From the NCBI GenBank assembly GCA_046155885.1, contig JBJXFU010000009.1, positions 1 through 39,528 of the forward strand: 39,528 nucleotides of DNA, read 5' to 3'. Each line of letters begins with the position of its first letter. The first letter of the stretch is position 1. Positions 24,253 to 31,373 of this stretch are shown here, in pieces. The notes under the pieces are model-generated. The model saw only the letters and a program-made list of their open reading frames with translations. It had not been told where the DNA came from and did not search any database. A program made the position numbers and the translations under genes. The stretch is from JAOADN01 sp046155885 (GTDB lineage Bacteria; Pseudomonadota; Alphaproteobacteria; Rhodobacterales; Rhodobacteraceae).

Positions 24253-25770
24253 TCAGCGGGATTCGTAGGCCCCGGCGTCCGGCGCTTTGCCCTTGAAGCG
24301 CGGGACACCCATGATGTCGGTCGGGGTCATTTCCCGCGGATCGCCCGCATCCACGCCCTTGGAAGTCGATGCAAGCGCAAGGTTCTCGTTCGTGAAATCG
24401 ACGAACTCGGACGAAGCGCTGCCGACCCTGGCATTGTTGGCCACGACGATGTTGAGGGTCGTGTTGGGCTGGCTCGAGACGTTCATCACAAGGTTGTTCA
24501 CAATCTCGGAGTTCCGCGGCGGCGTGCCGTTCTTGTGGTAGCTGATCCGGATCCACGGCCACTTGCCGCCCTGCCCGTTCGGGTTCACGACAGTGTTCTG
24601 GCGGATGACCGAGTTCAGCGCGCCGGCCATGGCGATGCCATGATAGGCCGAGACCACGACGACGTTGTTTTCGATGCGGAAGCCGTCATACATCCCGTCG
24701 AACATGCTGATCCCCTGCAGGCGGCAGCGCAGCGGGTTGGCGACCGGCGAGGTCCATTCGAAAATCTTGTTGTCCTCGACCACGAGGCCGTACTGCGTAC
24801 CCGCGCCGATCTGGCCACCCGGGCCTACCGAATAGGTCTGGAAGCCGTCGCGGTGCGAAGCCGAACCGTCGTCGATGCAGTTCTGGATCTTGTTGCCCCG
24901 CACCACCGAATAGTCGCCCAGCGCACGTGACGCATCGCGCGAGAACCCGTCGACGATGTTGTTGTCGAGAAGCGTGTTGTCGCCGGTCGTGATGATGCCG
25001 TTCTGCACGGCTGTGAGGCGGGTGCCCGTAATGGTGTGCTGCCTGCCCTGGATCAGCATGCCGTCGCGGAGGCCGTTCCAGCGCGATATCGGCCAGGACA
25101 TATAGCCGCCGGCGTCGGCCGCGCCGCGAACATCAAGATTGACGAAGGCGAGGTCCGAAGTGTCGGAATAGGTGCGGATGATCGACGCCGTGCTGGTCTG
25201 CGTCGTCGGCCAGACCTTCAGGCCCTTGAAGATGACGTTGTTCGTCGCCGCCGCAAGGATCGACTCGACATGCGCCGTCGCCCCGGGCGCCGGCGTGATC
25301 AGGATGGGCGACGTGAAGTTGATGTTCCGGACGACCAGCGGGCCGTGGTAGCCGTCCTGGAGGAAGATCCGGTCGCCGCCTTTCACAAGGCCCGAAGCCA
25401 GCACCTGCCCCACCGATTTCCACGGCGCCACCTGGGCCGCCTGTACGTCGACGATGACGGGCTGGAGCGCAAGGTCGCGCGCCGTCGCACCGTTGCCGAC
25501 CGACACGGTTCCGACGGTGAAACGTTGCGGCGGCAGGTCGGCGGGCCCGGTCCCGCCGACGCGCAGCCACTTCGCGGCGGGCGTATCGGCCGGGGCCGTC
25601 GCCGGTGCCGCTTCGTCTTCCACGCCAGCCGACAGGTTCACCACGGCAAGCGGGACCCCCACCACCGGGCCGACCTTGATCGGCTGCACGTAGAAGTCGG
25701 TCGCCCTCGCGGCGGTGATGCTCAGCGAAAAGGCGAACGCGGCCAGTAAGGCGGTGCGCATGAGAGTCAT
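24253..25770 (-). CDS. Secreted right-handed beta-helix protein (possible polysaccharide lyase/epimerase)
   Basis: This 505-residue protein has a signal peptide (MTLMRTALLAAFAFSLSITAARA). After a Pro/Ala-rich N-terminal part, the region from about 190 to 470 shows right-handed parallel beta-helix spacing: NVIFKGLKVW, LAFVNLDVRG, HTITGTRLTAVQNGIITTGDNTLLDNNIVDGF, YSVVRGNKIQNC, FRIENNVVVVSAYHGIAMAG and NSVIRQNTVVN. It ends GVPRFKGKAPDAGAYES, a tail common in secreted beta-helix proteins. It could be a lyase or epimerase acting on the EPS (in alginate loci AlgG and AlgK-associated proteins do this), or a structural matrix protein; no catalytic triad could be assigned by eye. The start ATG 25770 has GAGGA seven bases upstream. 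It is a single-gene unit with its own terminator. Confidence 0.8.
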   Translation of the reverse strand: MTLMRTALLAAFAFSLSITAARATDFYVQPIKVGPVVGVPLAVVNLSAGVEDEAAPATAPADTPAAKWLRVGGTGPADLPPQRFTVGTVSVGNGATARDLALQPVIVDVQAAQVAPWKSVGQVLASGLVKGGDRIFLQDGYHGPLVVRNINFTSPILITPAPGATAHVESILAAATNNVIFKGLKVWPTTQTSTASIIRTYSDTSDLAFVNLDVRGAADAGGYMSWPISRWNGLRDGMLIQGRQHTITGTRLTAVQNGIITTGDNTLLDNNIVDGFSRDASRALGDYSVVRGNKIQNCIDDGSASHRDGFQTYSVGPGGQIGAGTQYGLVVEDNKIFEWTSPVANPLRCRLQGISMFDGMYDGFRIENNVVVVSAYHGIAMAGALNSVIRQNTVVNPNGQGGKWPWIRISYHKNGTPPRNSEIVNNLVMNVSSQPNTTLNIVVANNARVGSASSEFVDFTNENLALASTSKGVDAGDPREMTPTDIMGVPRFKGKAPDAGAYESR

Positions 25771-26132
25771 CGGAATGTCCTCTTGGCCGAGGGGCCAACC
25801 CCCCGGAGTGTGTCCATGCACAGAACAATGCGGGAGAAGATGGCAAAGATGCGGCGCAAATGCAGAATGCATGTGACGCAGGCCTCCAATGCAACGTAGT
25901 ATGGTAACTCTTTGTAAACGAACGGCTCTTGGGTACGCGCTTTTCGGCCCTCCGATCGTTGCCTTGGCGGAAACATGTCGGCGTGCGCGGAGTTCCGCCA
26001 ATTTTTACACATATCGCCAAGGACTGGCTGTGCGACCCGCCCGGGCGGCGCCTCCGCCATCTTGCGGAAACCGCGCCGCGCGCCCGGCCTTCCCTTCGGG
26101 GGTGCCGGCAACCTCATTCTGGAGCCACTCGA
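25771..26132. promoter_or_regulatory. Divergent control region between the beta-helix and spike-base genes
   Basis: This 362-base gap, partly AT-rich, has no convincing gene. Next to the beta-helix start it holds a hairpin TTGGCC/GGCCAA (25783-25798) directly abutting the ribosome-binding site, an AACAAT motif (25824-25829), a GTAAAC box near 25914, and an AT-rich segment (26000-26012) that may serve the spike-base gene. Promoters in both directions are expected. Confidence 0.5.
25778..25798 (-). promoter_or_regulatory. Hairpin abutting the beta-helix gene's ribosome-binding site
   Basis: In the minus-strand leader the order is TTGGCC, CCTC, GGCCAA, then GAGGA, seven bases before the ATG at 25770. 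The 6-bp hairpin TTGGCC/GGCCAA leaves GAGGA free. The loop CCTC can instead pair with GAGG, forming a smaller alternative hairpin that covers the ribosome-binding site. The two structures exclude each other. Function is inferred only. Confidence 0.4.
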
Positions 26133-26393
26133 ATGGACAACTTTTCCGGCCTCCCTTCCAACCTGACCGCCCCGGCGCGCGACGGCGCCGCCGTCACGCC
26201 GAGCGATACGACTGACCTCGCCTTCACCAGTCGGGCCCTCTACGTGGGGCAGGCCGGGAACCTGACGGCGATCCTCGCCGGCGGCCAGACCGTCGCTTTC
26301 CAGGCGGTGCCGGCGGGCACTCTGCTTCCCGTCCGCGTCACCCGCGTCACCGCCACCGGCACCACGGCGGGGGCGATCGTCGCGCTCTGGTAA
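26133..26393 (+). CDS. GTA head-spike base protein homologue (RCAP_rcc01079/GhsA family)
   Basis: This 86-residue protein reads like the small spike-base family named after Rhodobacter capsulatus rcc01079 (GhsA), the base of RcGTA head spikes. It has AVTPSDTTDLAFTSRALYVGQAGNL, GGQTVAFQAVPAGTLLPVRVTRV and a final TGTTAGAIVALW. The phrase PSDTTDL, then RALYVG, then PAGTLLPVRVTRV with a terminal LW is what I recall of the family. In R. capsulatus, GhsA with the fibre GhsB lets the gene transfer agent bind the cell capsule, and the spike genes lie away from the main GTA cluster. There is no signal peptide. ATG 26133 follows GGAG by eight bases. It converges with the pyruvyltransferase gene, 6 bases apart. 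Confidence 0.8.
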   Translation: MDNFSGLPSNLTAPARDGAAVTPSDTTDLAFTSRALYVGQAGNLTAILAGGQTVAFQAVPAGTLLPVRVTRVTATGTTAGAIVALW

Positions 26394-26399
26394 GTGCCG

Positions 26400-27647
26400 T
26401 CACCGGCGCGCCATGATGCCGGTCAGTGCGTCCTCGTAGGCGGAAAGCCGTATCAGGCCTTCCGCCAGCGCGGCGGACACCTCCCCGGAAAGCGCATTCC
26501 GCTTGTCGAAGGCCCCGAGGATCGCGGCCAGGATTTCGTCGGCGTCCGCTGCCGCGCAATCGACGGTTCGGTGGTAACCGAGGCTGCCGAAAAGCCCAGC
26601 GAATTTGCGGCTGTAGGCCATGGGCACAACCGGCACTCCGGACGAAAACGCGGCGATGCAGCTGTGCATCCTGGCGCCCGTGAAGAAGTCCATCCCGGCG
26701 ATGTACCCCTTCGCGTCCGAAGGTGAGTGGAAACGCGGCGCGACGATGACGCCGGGGTGGCGCGCCGCGACCGCGACCGAGGCGGCATAGTCGTCTTCCG
26801 TTGAATCTGGCTGGTCGACAACGACATGCGGCACCAGGTGGACCTCGCATCCTTCGGGATGCGCCCGGAATGCCGCCACCAGCCGGTCGATGAGCGCGGG
26901 ATAGTCGACCGTCAGGCCGAACATGTTCCTTCGGTCGTAGCCGCCATTCACAAGCAGCCCGGAAACGTTGATCCCTACCCGTGGCGGCCCCGGCAGGCGC
27001 CGTGCCGGCACGAAGGGCAACCGCAGCGCCACATCCGAGGCGTCGATCACCTCCCGCCCGACGCCCAGCCCGCGCACACAGTCGGTGCTGAGCCTGTCGC
27101 GCGTCGCGACAACGGCGCTCGCGTTCAGCGTGGCCCGCGCCAGCCAGGCCGAAAGCCGGTGGCGAAAGGGCCCGATTGTCTGCGGCGCGACGACAAGCGG
27201 CGTTCCGGCAAGGTGCGTAAGGAACTTCATCGCGAACATGCGCGTAAGTCTTCGCCGCCCGTAGATATCCGCGAAGCTGTCGCCGGCGCCGATGTCGATT
27301 ACCAGATCGGCGCGCAGCGCATCCCGGAAGAAGCCGAACGGATTGCGGATGTACGGCCCCCCGATTTCGCGCAGCGTGATGTCTGGGCCGGACAGATAGG
27401 GTGCCCGGTTCTCCTTCCATTCGACCACTTCGATCCGCACGCGCCGCCCGGCCCGCAGCGCCGCGGCGCGGACGATCTCGATCTCCGATACCGTCAGCGC
27501 CCCGACGCCAAGGTTGTTAGACCGGCTCGAATGGAAGATCAGAAGGACCGTCAGCGGTTTCCCCCTCGGCCTCTCGGCATCCGGCGCGGACCGGAGACCG
27601 GGCACGGGGATTCCTTGGGCCAGGCGGTCGGGCTGCACGTGCTTCAT
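26400..27647 (-). CDS. Polysaccharide pyruvyl transferase (WcaK/CsaB-like)
   Basis: This 415-residue protein has the pyruvyltransferase layout. The N-terminal LLIFHSSRSNNLGVGALTVSEI resembles the NxGD-type opening, followed by ADLVIDIGAGDSFADIYG and VVAPQTIGPF. The C-terminal half is GT-B-like with GINVSGLLV, HLVPHVV, and DFFTGARMHSCIAAFSSGVPVVPMAYSRKFAGLF, where family members have the RxH and S.G.P..A..Y.K region. It would transfer pyruvate from PEP to a sugar as a ketal, giving negative charge. The start ATG 27647 overlaps the upstream stop (ATGA), so it is coupled to the FrhB-like protein. A pyruvyl ketal fits the acidic character suggested by the mannuronate genes. Confidence 0.88.
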   Translation of the reverse strand: MKHVQPDRLAQGIPVPGLRSAPDAERPRGKPLTVLLIFHSSRSNNLGVGALTVSEIEIVRAAALRAGRRVRIEVVEWKENRAPYLSGPDITLREIGGPYIRNPFGFFRDALRADLVIDIGAGDSFADIYGRRRLTRMFAMKFLTHLAGTPLVVAPQTIGPFRHRLSAWLARATLNASAVVATRDRLSTDCVRGLGVGREVIDASDVALRLPFVPARRLPGPPRVGINVSGLLVNGGYDRRNMFGLTVDYPALIDRLVAAFRAHPEGCEVHLVPHVVVDQPDSTEDDYAASVAVAARHPGVIVAPRFHSPSDAKGYIAGMDFFTGARMHSCIAAFSSGVPVVPMAYSRKFAGLFGSLGYHRTVDCAAADADEILAAILGAFDKRNALSGEVSAALAEGLIRLSAYEDALTGIMARR

Positions 27648-28861
27648 GTCGGCCTCATGGTGCGTCTGATCATCCCGAGAAGGTTCCTGAGGTTCCGGCC
27701 GGCCGGGTTCTGACGCGCTGCCGTCAGAAGACGAAGGCCCCGGTATCGCGGCACCGGACGGCCCATCAGGCGAAGTGCGGTAAGCCGGGCGAGCAGCGCC
27801 CGCCTGCGTTCGCGCTGGCCAGGCTGGATCGCAGCAATCCGGTCCGGATCGAAAGGCCGGGTAACAATGCGGCCGGCAGCCTTCGCCTCGGCCAGGATCG
27901 CCTGCCCGAGGCCGGTGCGGGCCATCACCAGGCTGATGCCGTCGCGCTCTTCGAACAGCGGATAGCCTTCGGCGTCGGTCTCCCACGCGTCTGCGCAGAC
28001 GAGATCGGCTGCCATGCCGGTGCCGTCCGCGCAGATCTTGCAGCGGTGCTGGACATGCTTCGATAGGATTTTTCCCCAGCTCTCGCGGTAGCTCATCCGG
28101 CGCTCGCTGCCGTCATTTAGGTTGGCCACAGCGTCGCCTGGCCAGCCGTTGCCCCGATAGCGGAAGTCGGTCACCCGCAAGGGGTCTGCGCCCATGGCCG
28201 CAAGCAGCGCCGCGCCACCGGCGGCAGAGGGGACCCCCGCGCAGAAGAAGGACAGGATTACCGGAAAGGTCCGCGCGACCTGCGGGTCCCGCACGGCCCA
28301 GGCGCGCAGCGCGGCTGCGTCGCAGGGCTTGCCCACGAAGGCATGGCGAAGGCCGCTTCCGATGAGCGGGCCGAGGTCGGCAAGCGGGGATGAGGGGGCG
28401 TAGCGCGATCCGGCGGCGCCGGCTATTCCCGTCCTGTCGTCGGTTAGCCGGGTCTCGTTCGCAATCGGGCCCGTTGCGCCGGCTCCCGTCTGCAGCACGC
28501 GGTCCACCCAGCCGGACTCGACAAGATGGACAAGAAGGGCGCTAAGCGCACCGCCTGAGGCCCCCTTGAACCTCAGGTCCGCGTCGGCCGCCCAGCCGGC
28601 CTCGACACCAAGATAGGGCCCCCAGAGGATATGGTTCCGCCGCCCGTCGGTGGCGACCGTCTGGCCAAGGCCCGGGCAGATCGCGGCGATGGTCCGGGCG
28701 GCCTCGTCCGCAACCGGGCCGGATCGGACCGGCCGCGGAAAACCTTTCGCCGAGGTCGCGATGCGGATTGCCCCGTCCGCCACCGTGGCGCAAACACCGC
28801 ATCCCGTACAGAGATCGCCTCGCCTGACGATTTCTAGCTGACGTTCGGCCAGATCGGTCAT
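27644..28861 (-). CDS. FrhB-like Coenzyme F420 hydrogenase/dehydrogenase beta-subunit family protein
   Basis: This 405-residue protein has an N-terminal iron-sulfur motif CTGCGVC (C18, C21, C24), the RFKGASGGALSALLVHLVESG loop, FVGKPCDAAALRA and the later HRCKICADGTGMAADLVCADAW. These are the conserved elements of the FrhB N/C-terminal domain family (flavin plus Fe-S). Members in EPS loci regularly sit beside WcaK-type pyruvyltransferases; here the stop overlaps the pyruvyltransferase start by 4 bases. Such proteins act as reductases in other settings, but F420 is unlikely to be the partner here and the reaction in EPS synthesis is not established. Start ATG 28861 matches the family N-terminus. 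Confidence 0.85.
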   Translation of the reverse strand: MTDLAERQLEIVRRGDLCTGCGVCATVADGAIRIATSAKGFPRPVRSGPVADEAARTIAAICPGLGQTVATDGRRNHILWGPYLGVEAGWAADADLRFKGASGGALSALLVHLVESGWVDRVLQTGAGATGPIANETRLTDDRTGIAGAAGSRYAPSSPLADLGPLIGSGLRHAFVGKPCDAAALRAWAVRDPQVARTFPVILSFFCAGVPSAAGGAALLAAMGADPLRVTDFRYRGNGWPGDAVANLNDGSERRMSYRESWGKILSKHVQHRCKICADGTGMAADLVCADAWETDAEGYPLFEERDGISLVMARTGLGQAILAEAKAAGRIVTRPFDPDRIAAIQPGQRERRRALLARLTALRLMGRPVPRYRGLRLLTAARQNPAGRNLRNLLGMIRRTMRPT

Positions 28862-29071
28862 GGCGGGCAAGGCGTTTCGCCGCGCCCGGCTGCGGCCGGG
28901 ACGAACCGGCACCGGCCGCAGCCTTGGGTCTTTGCCGTCTGCATCGCTGTCCCTGCCCCGTCTTCGGCCGCCGCGCCAGAAGGGCGTCAGCGACCGGACG
29001 GAGTGAAGCGGGGAAGGCTTAAGGAAACCCTAATGCTTAACGGATTCCTGATTCCGGCTCCGCCGCCCCGC

Positions 29072-31147
29072 TTACTCGTACGCGCCCGCCGAAGCCGCCG
29101 TCGCGGACCGCGCGTTGCCCGCAAGATCGAACCGCAGCATCGGCTTGCTCACTATCCCCTTCGCGGGCGATCCGGCCTGCAGGGTGTAGGTGCCGCCGCC
29201 CGCGCCCGCCGTCGGCCCCGAGGTGGTCGCTGCCGGGGCGGTGAACTGGGGCGACAACGCGGTTGTCGTGCTGGTCCCAACCACCGACCCGAGCCCGGAG
29301 AACTCCTGCCGGAAATTTGGCGCCGCCGCATCGAACTGGTGGAACTCCGACCGTACCCCGACCCCGTAGGCGAAGGGCCAGTTGCCGGTGCGGGTGCCGT
29401 CGAGCAGGAAGATGTCGCTCTTGGTGTTCAGCGAGACATGGATGTTGCCGGCGGACGAAACCAGCCGGTGCGTCCGCGCCGTGCTCGGGTGCTCGTCGTA
29501 GAAGTTGTTCGTCCGTCCGTTGTTCCAAAATCCGGCAACCGTGTTGTGATGCACAACCGCATGCACCATGTTCGACAGGTTGCTGTCGGGGCTCATCCCC
29601 AGGCCGGTGTTCGACGTGGCCGAGAAGAACTCGATCACGTTCTGTACCACCGCCACTTCCATCGTCTCGGCCAGTCCGCCATAGGCGGGGCGGTAGCCCG
29701 AGAAATAGTTGAAGGCGCAGATCGCCCCGTTCGACGATCGCGTGCCGTTCGACAGAAGCCCGCTCGAATGGTTGCCGCCGGTAAGGCGACTGCCCACTAC
29801 CAGCCAGTTCTCCACCGTCACGCCCGAGGCATTCAGAAGCCCCCGGATCATCCGCACTTCGTTGCTGCCGGCCGCGAAGGGCGACGAGGTGGCGTTCTGC
29901 AGGTCGCAGCCATAGACCCAGAGGTTGGCTGTGGCGAGGACCGAGGCGTTGTTGCTGGCGTTGTCAAAGGTGACGTCGTCAAGGACAAGCTGCAGGGGCG
30001 CACCGCTTTCGCCGGTGAAGGCCTGTGTTCCGGTCCGCTGAACCGTACAGTCGGCGATCCGCAGGTAGGGAAAGCGCGGCCGTGGCGCGGCGGCGCCGAA
30101 CGTCAGGATCGCGGCGGACTTCGCCGCGTTCGGGTCTCGCGTGATCGTCACCGCCGCATGGTCCTGGATGCCGCCCGTCACATCCCCCGCCGCCAGCGAA
30201 CCCGCCACGAACGAACCGGCCATCAGCCGCACTAGGCAGCCGTCGATCCTTCCCCCGGTCACCCCGGTTGCCGCCTTCAGTCCCTTGATCGCGCCGACGA
30301 CAGTGGCGAAGGGTGTGGCGCTCGCCGTTGCGGCGCTGGTCGAAACCACGCCGGTTGTGTCGTTGCCGGCGGTCGAGACATAGGCGAACGGCGGGTTCGC
30401 GGCCTTGGCCGTGTGCTTGAGATAGACCCGCGGCGAAAACTCGCGCCCCGCCGAGGCTGCCGCGCTGTCCCGCACGGAAGCCGAGGTTCCGAACCAGGGA
30501 TAGACCTTCGCGTTGCAGGTGATCGGCGACTGGTCGGCCAGCGTCGTGATGTTCATCACCGCCCGGTAGACGATCACGGCGCAACGGTCGCTCGCCCTCG
30601 GCGACAGCGACGAGGCCGATACCTTCTGCGTCACAGTCGTCGTTCCGTCGGTGGCCGAAAACTCGACGCAGGCCACCTGCTCGCCTTGCCGGGCATTGCG
30701 GTGGAACGCGACGACTTCCAGCGTCAGGCTATCGCCGACCACAGTCCTCCCCGGGGTTACCCAGTGCGCCACCGGTTTCGGCGATGCCTCGGTGCTGTTG
30801 TTCCCGGCCCCCAGCACCGTGTCGCCCGCATAGACATAGTCCGAAAGCACGACCGTGCTCGGCGTCAGGCTCGCCTGGTTGGGATAGGCCTGGCGAAGCC
30901 GCTTGGTGACGGTCAGCAGATCGGAATAGGTGGTGGCGGCACCAGCCGGGGTGAAGCCGGCGCGCGTCACGGTGAAGTTCTCGGGCGCGCCCACCGGGTC
31001 CAAGGTCGGCGGCGAGGGATAGGTGGCGGTCCACCCACCCGCGTCCACCGCCGTGAATAACGCTGGCGTCCCCGACCCGCCCGAACCGCCGGATCCGGCG
31101 CCTCCGCCCAGTCTGTGACGCATGGCCAGCCCGATCTGAAGATGCAT
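29072..31147 (-). CDS. Right-handed beta-helix spike/fibre-like protein without signal peptide
   Basis: This 691-residue protein starts MHLQIGLAMRHRLGGGAGSGGSGGSG, with no secretion signal. A beta-sandwich-like region follows to about residue 240 (FTVTRAGFTPAGAATTYSDLLTVTKRLRQAYPN, VSASSLSPRASDRCAVIVYRAV). From about 260 to 640 there are beta-helix rungs such as AAVTITRDPNA, LRIADCTVQRTG, LVLDDVTFDNASNNASVLATANLWVYGCDLQNA, VVQNVIEFFSATSNTGLG and AVVHHNTVAGF. The end, FDLAGNARSATAASAGAYE, is a common beta-helix tail. The lack of a signal peptide and the Gly-rich leader fit a phage- or GTA-type spike fibre assembled in the cytoplasm, and a spike-base homologue lies 2.7 kb away. A secreted polysaccharide lyase cannot be excluded. 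Start ATG 31147 has GGGAG seven bases upstream. Confidence 0.7.
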   Translation of the reverse strand: MHLQIGLAMRHRLGGGAGSGGSGGSGTPALFTAVDAGGWTATYPSPPTLDPVGAPENFTVTRAGFTPAGAATTYSDLLTVTKRLRQAYPNQASLTPSTVVLSDYVYAGDTVLGAGNNSTEASPKPVAHWVTPGRTVVGDSLTLEVVAFHRNARQGEQVACVEFSATDGTTTVTQKVSASSLSPRASDRCAVIVYRAVMNITTLADQSPITCNAKVYPWFGTSASVRDSAAASAGREFSPRVYLKHTAKAANPPFAYVSTAGNDTTGVVSTSAATASATPFATVVGAIKGLKAATGVTGGRIDGCLVRLMAGSFVAGSLAAGDVTGGIQDHAAVTITRDPNAAKSAAILTFGAAAPRPRFPYLRIADCTVQRTGTQAFTGESGAPLQLVLDDVTFDNASNNASVLATANLWVYGCDLQNATSSPFAAGSNEVRMIRGLLNASGVTVENWLVVGSRLTGGNHSSGLLSNGTRSSNGAICAFNYFSGYRPAYGGLAETMEVAVVQNVIEFFSATSNTGLGMSPDSNLSNMVHAVVHHNTVAGFWNNGRTNNFYDEHPSTARTHRLVSSAGNIHVSLNTKSDIFLLDGTRTGNWPFAYGVGVRSEFHQFDAAAPNFRQEFSGLGSVVGTSTTTALSPQFTAPAATTSGPTAGAGGGTYTLQAGSPAKGIVSKPMLRFDLAGNARSATAASAGAYE

Positions 31148-31355
31148 GGAAAACTCCCGCGAAGGCCCCCAGGCGCCCTAAGCGGCGCCACAGATCGGGT
31201 CCTCTACGCATCCGGGCCGGGTGTTGCGCCGGAACGGACAATGGCGCCCGTCCGCTTAGGATTTTCTCAGTCCCGCCTACGGCGCCGCGGCGGATCGCAA
31301 TAGCGCTCGCCTGAAACGGTAAAATGGCCTAATTCCCACGGAAGGAGCCCAACCG
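31148..31355. promoter_or_regulatory. Divergent control region between the fibre-like gene and wzy
   Basis: This 208-base gap between two divergent starts holds no further gene. An AT-richer stretch at 31258-31268 and another at 31319-31335 are the likely promoter sites for the two directions. A strong ribosome-binding site GAAGGAG (31341-31347) belongs to the five-codon leader frame that ends inside the wzy start. Confidence 0.4.
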
Positions 31356-31373
31356 ATGAGCGAGCAGGTATGA
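31356..31373 (+). CDS. Five-codon leader frame (MSEQV) coupled to wzy
   Basis: ATG at 31356, eight bases after GAAGGAG, opens MSEQV and stops at TGA 31371-31373, overlapping the wzy ATG at 31370 (ATGA). The good ribosome-binding site belongs to this mini frame and not to wzy, whose own upstream sequence is poor. Ribosomes ending here could re-initiate on wzy. No peptide function is suggested. It could also be chance, since GAAGGAG might serve wzy weakly at long spacing. Confidence 0.45.
   Translation: MSEQV

Noticed and set aside
24253..31147. A prophage or complete GTA cluster in the window
   Set aside because: No terminase, portal, capsid, tail tape-measure or integrase gene is present; only spike-like proteins.
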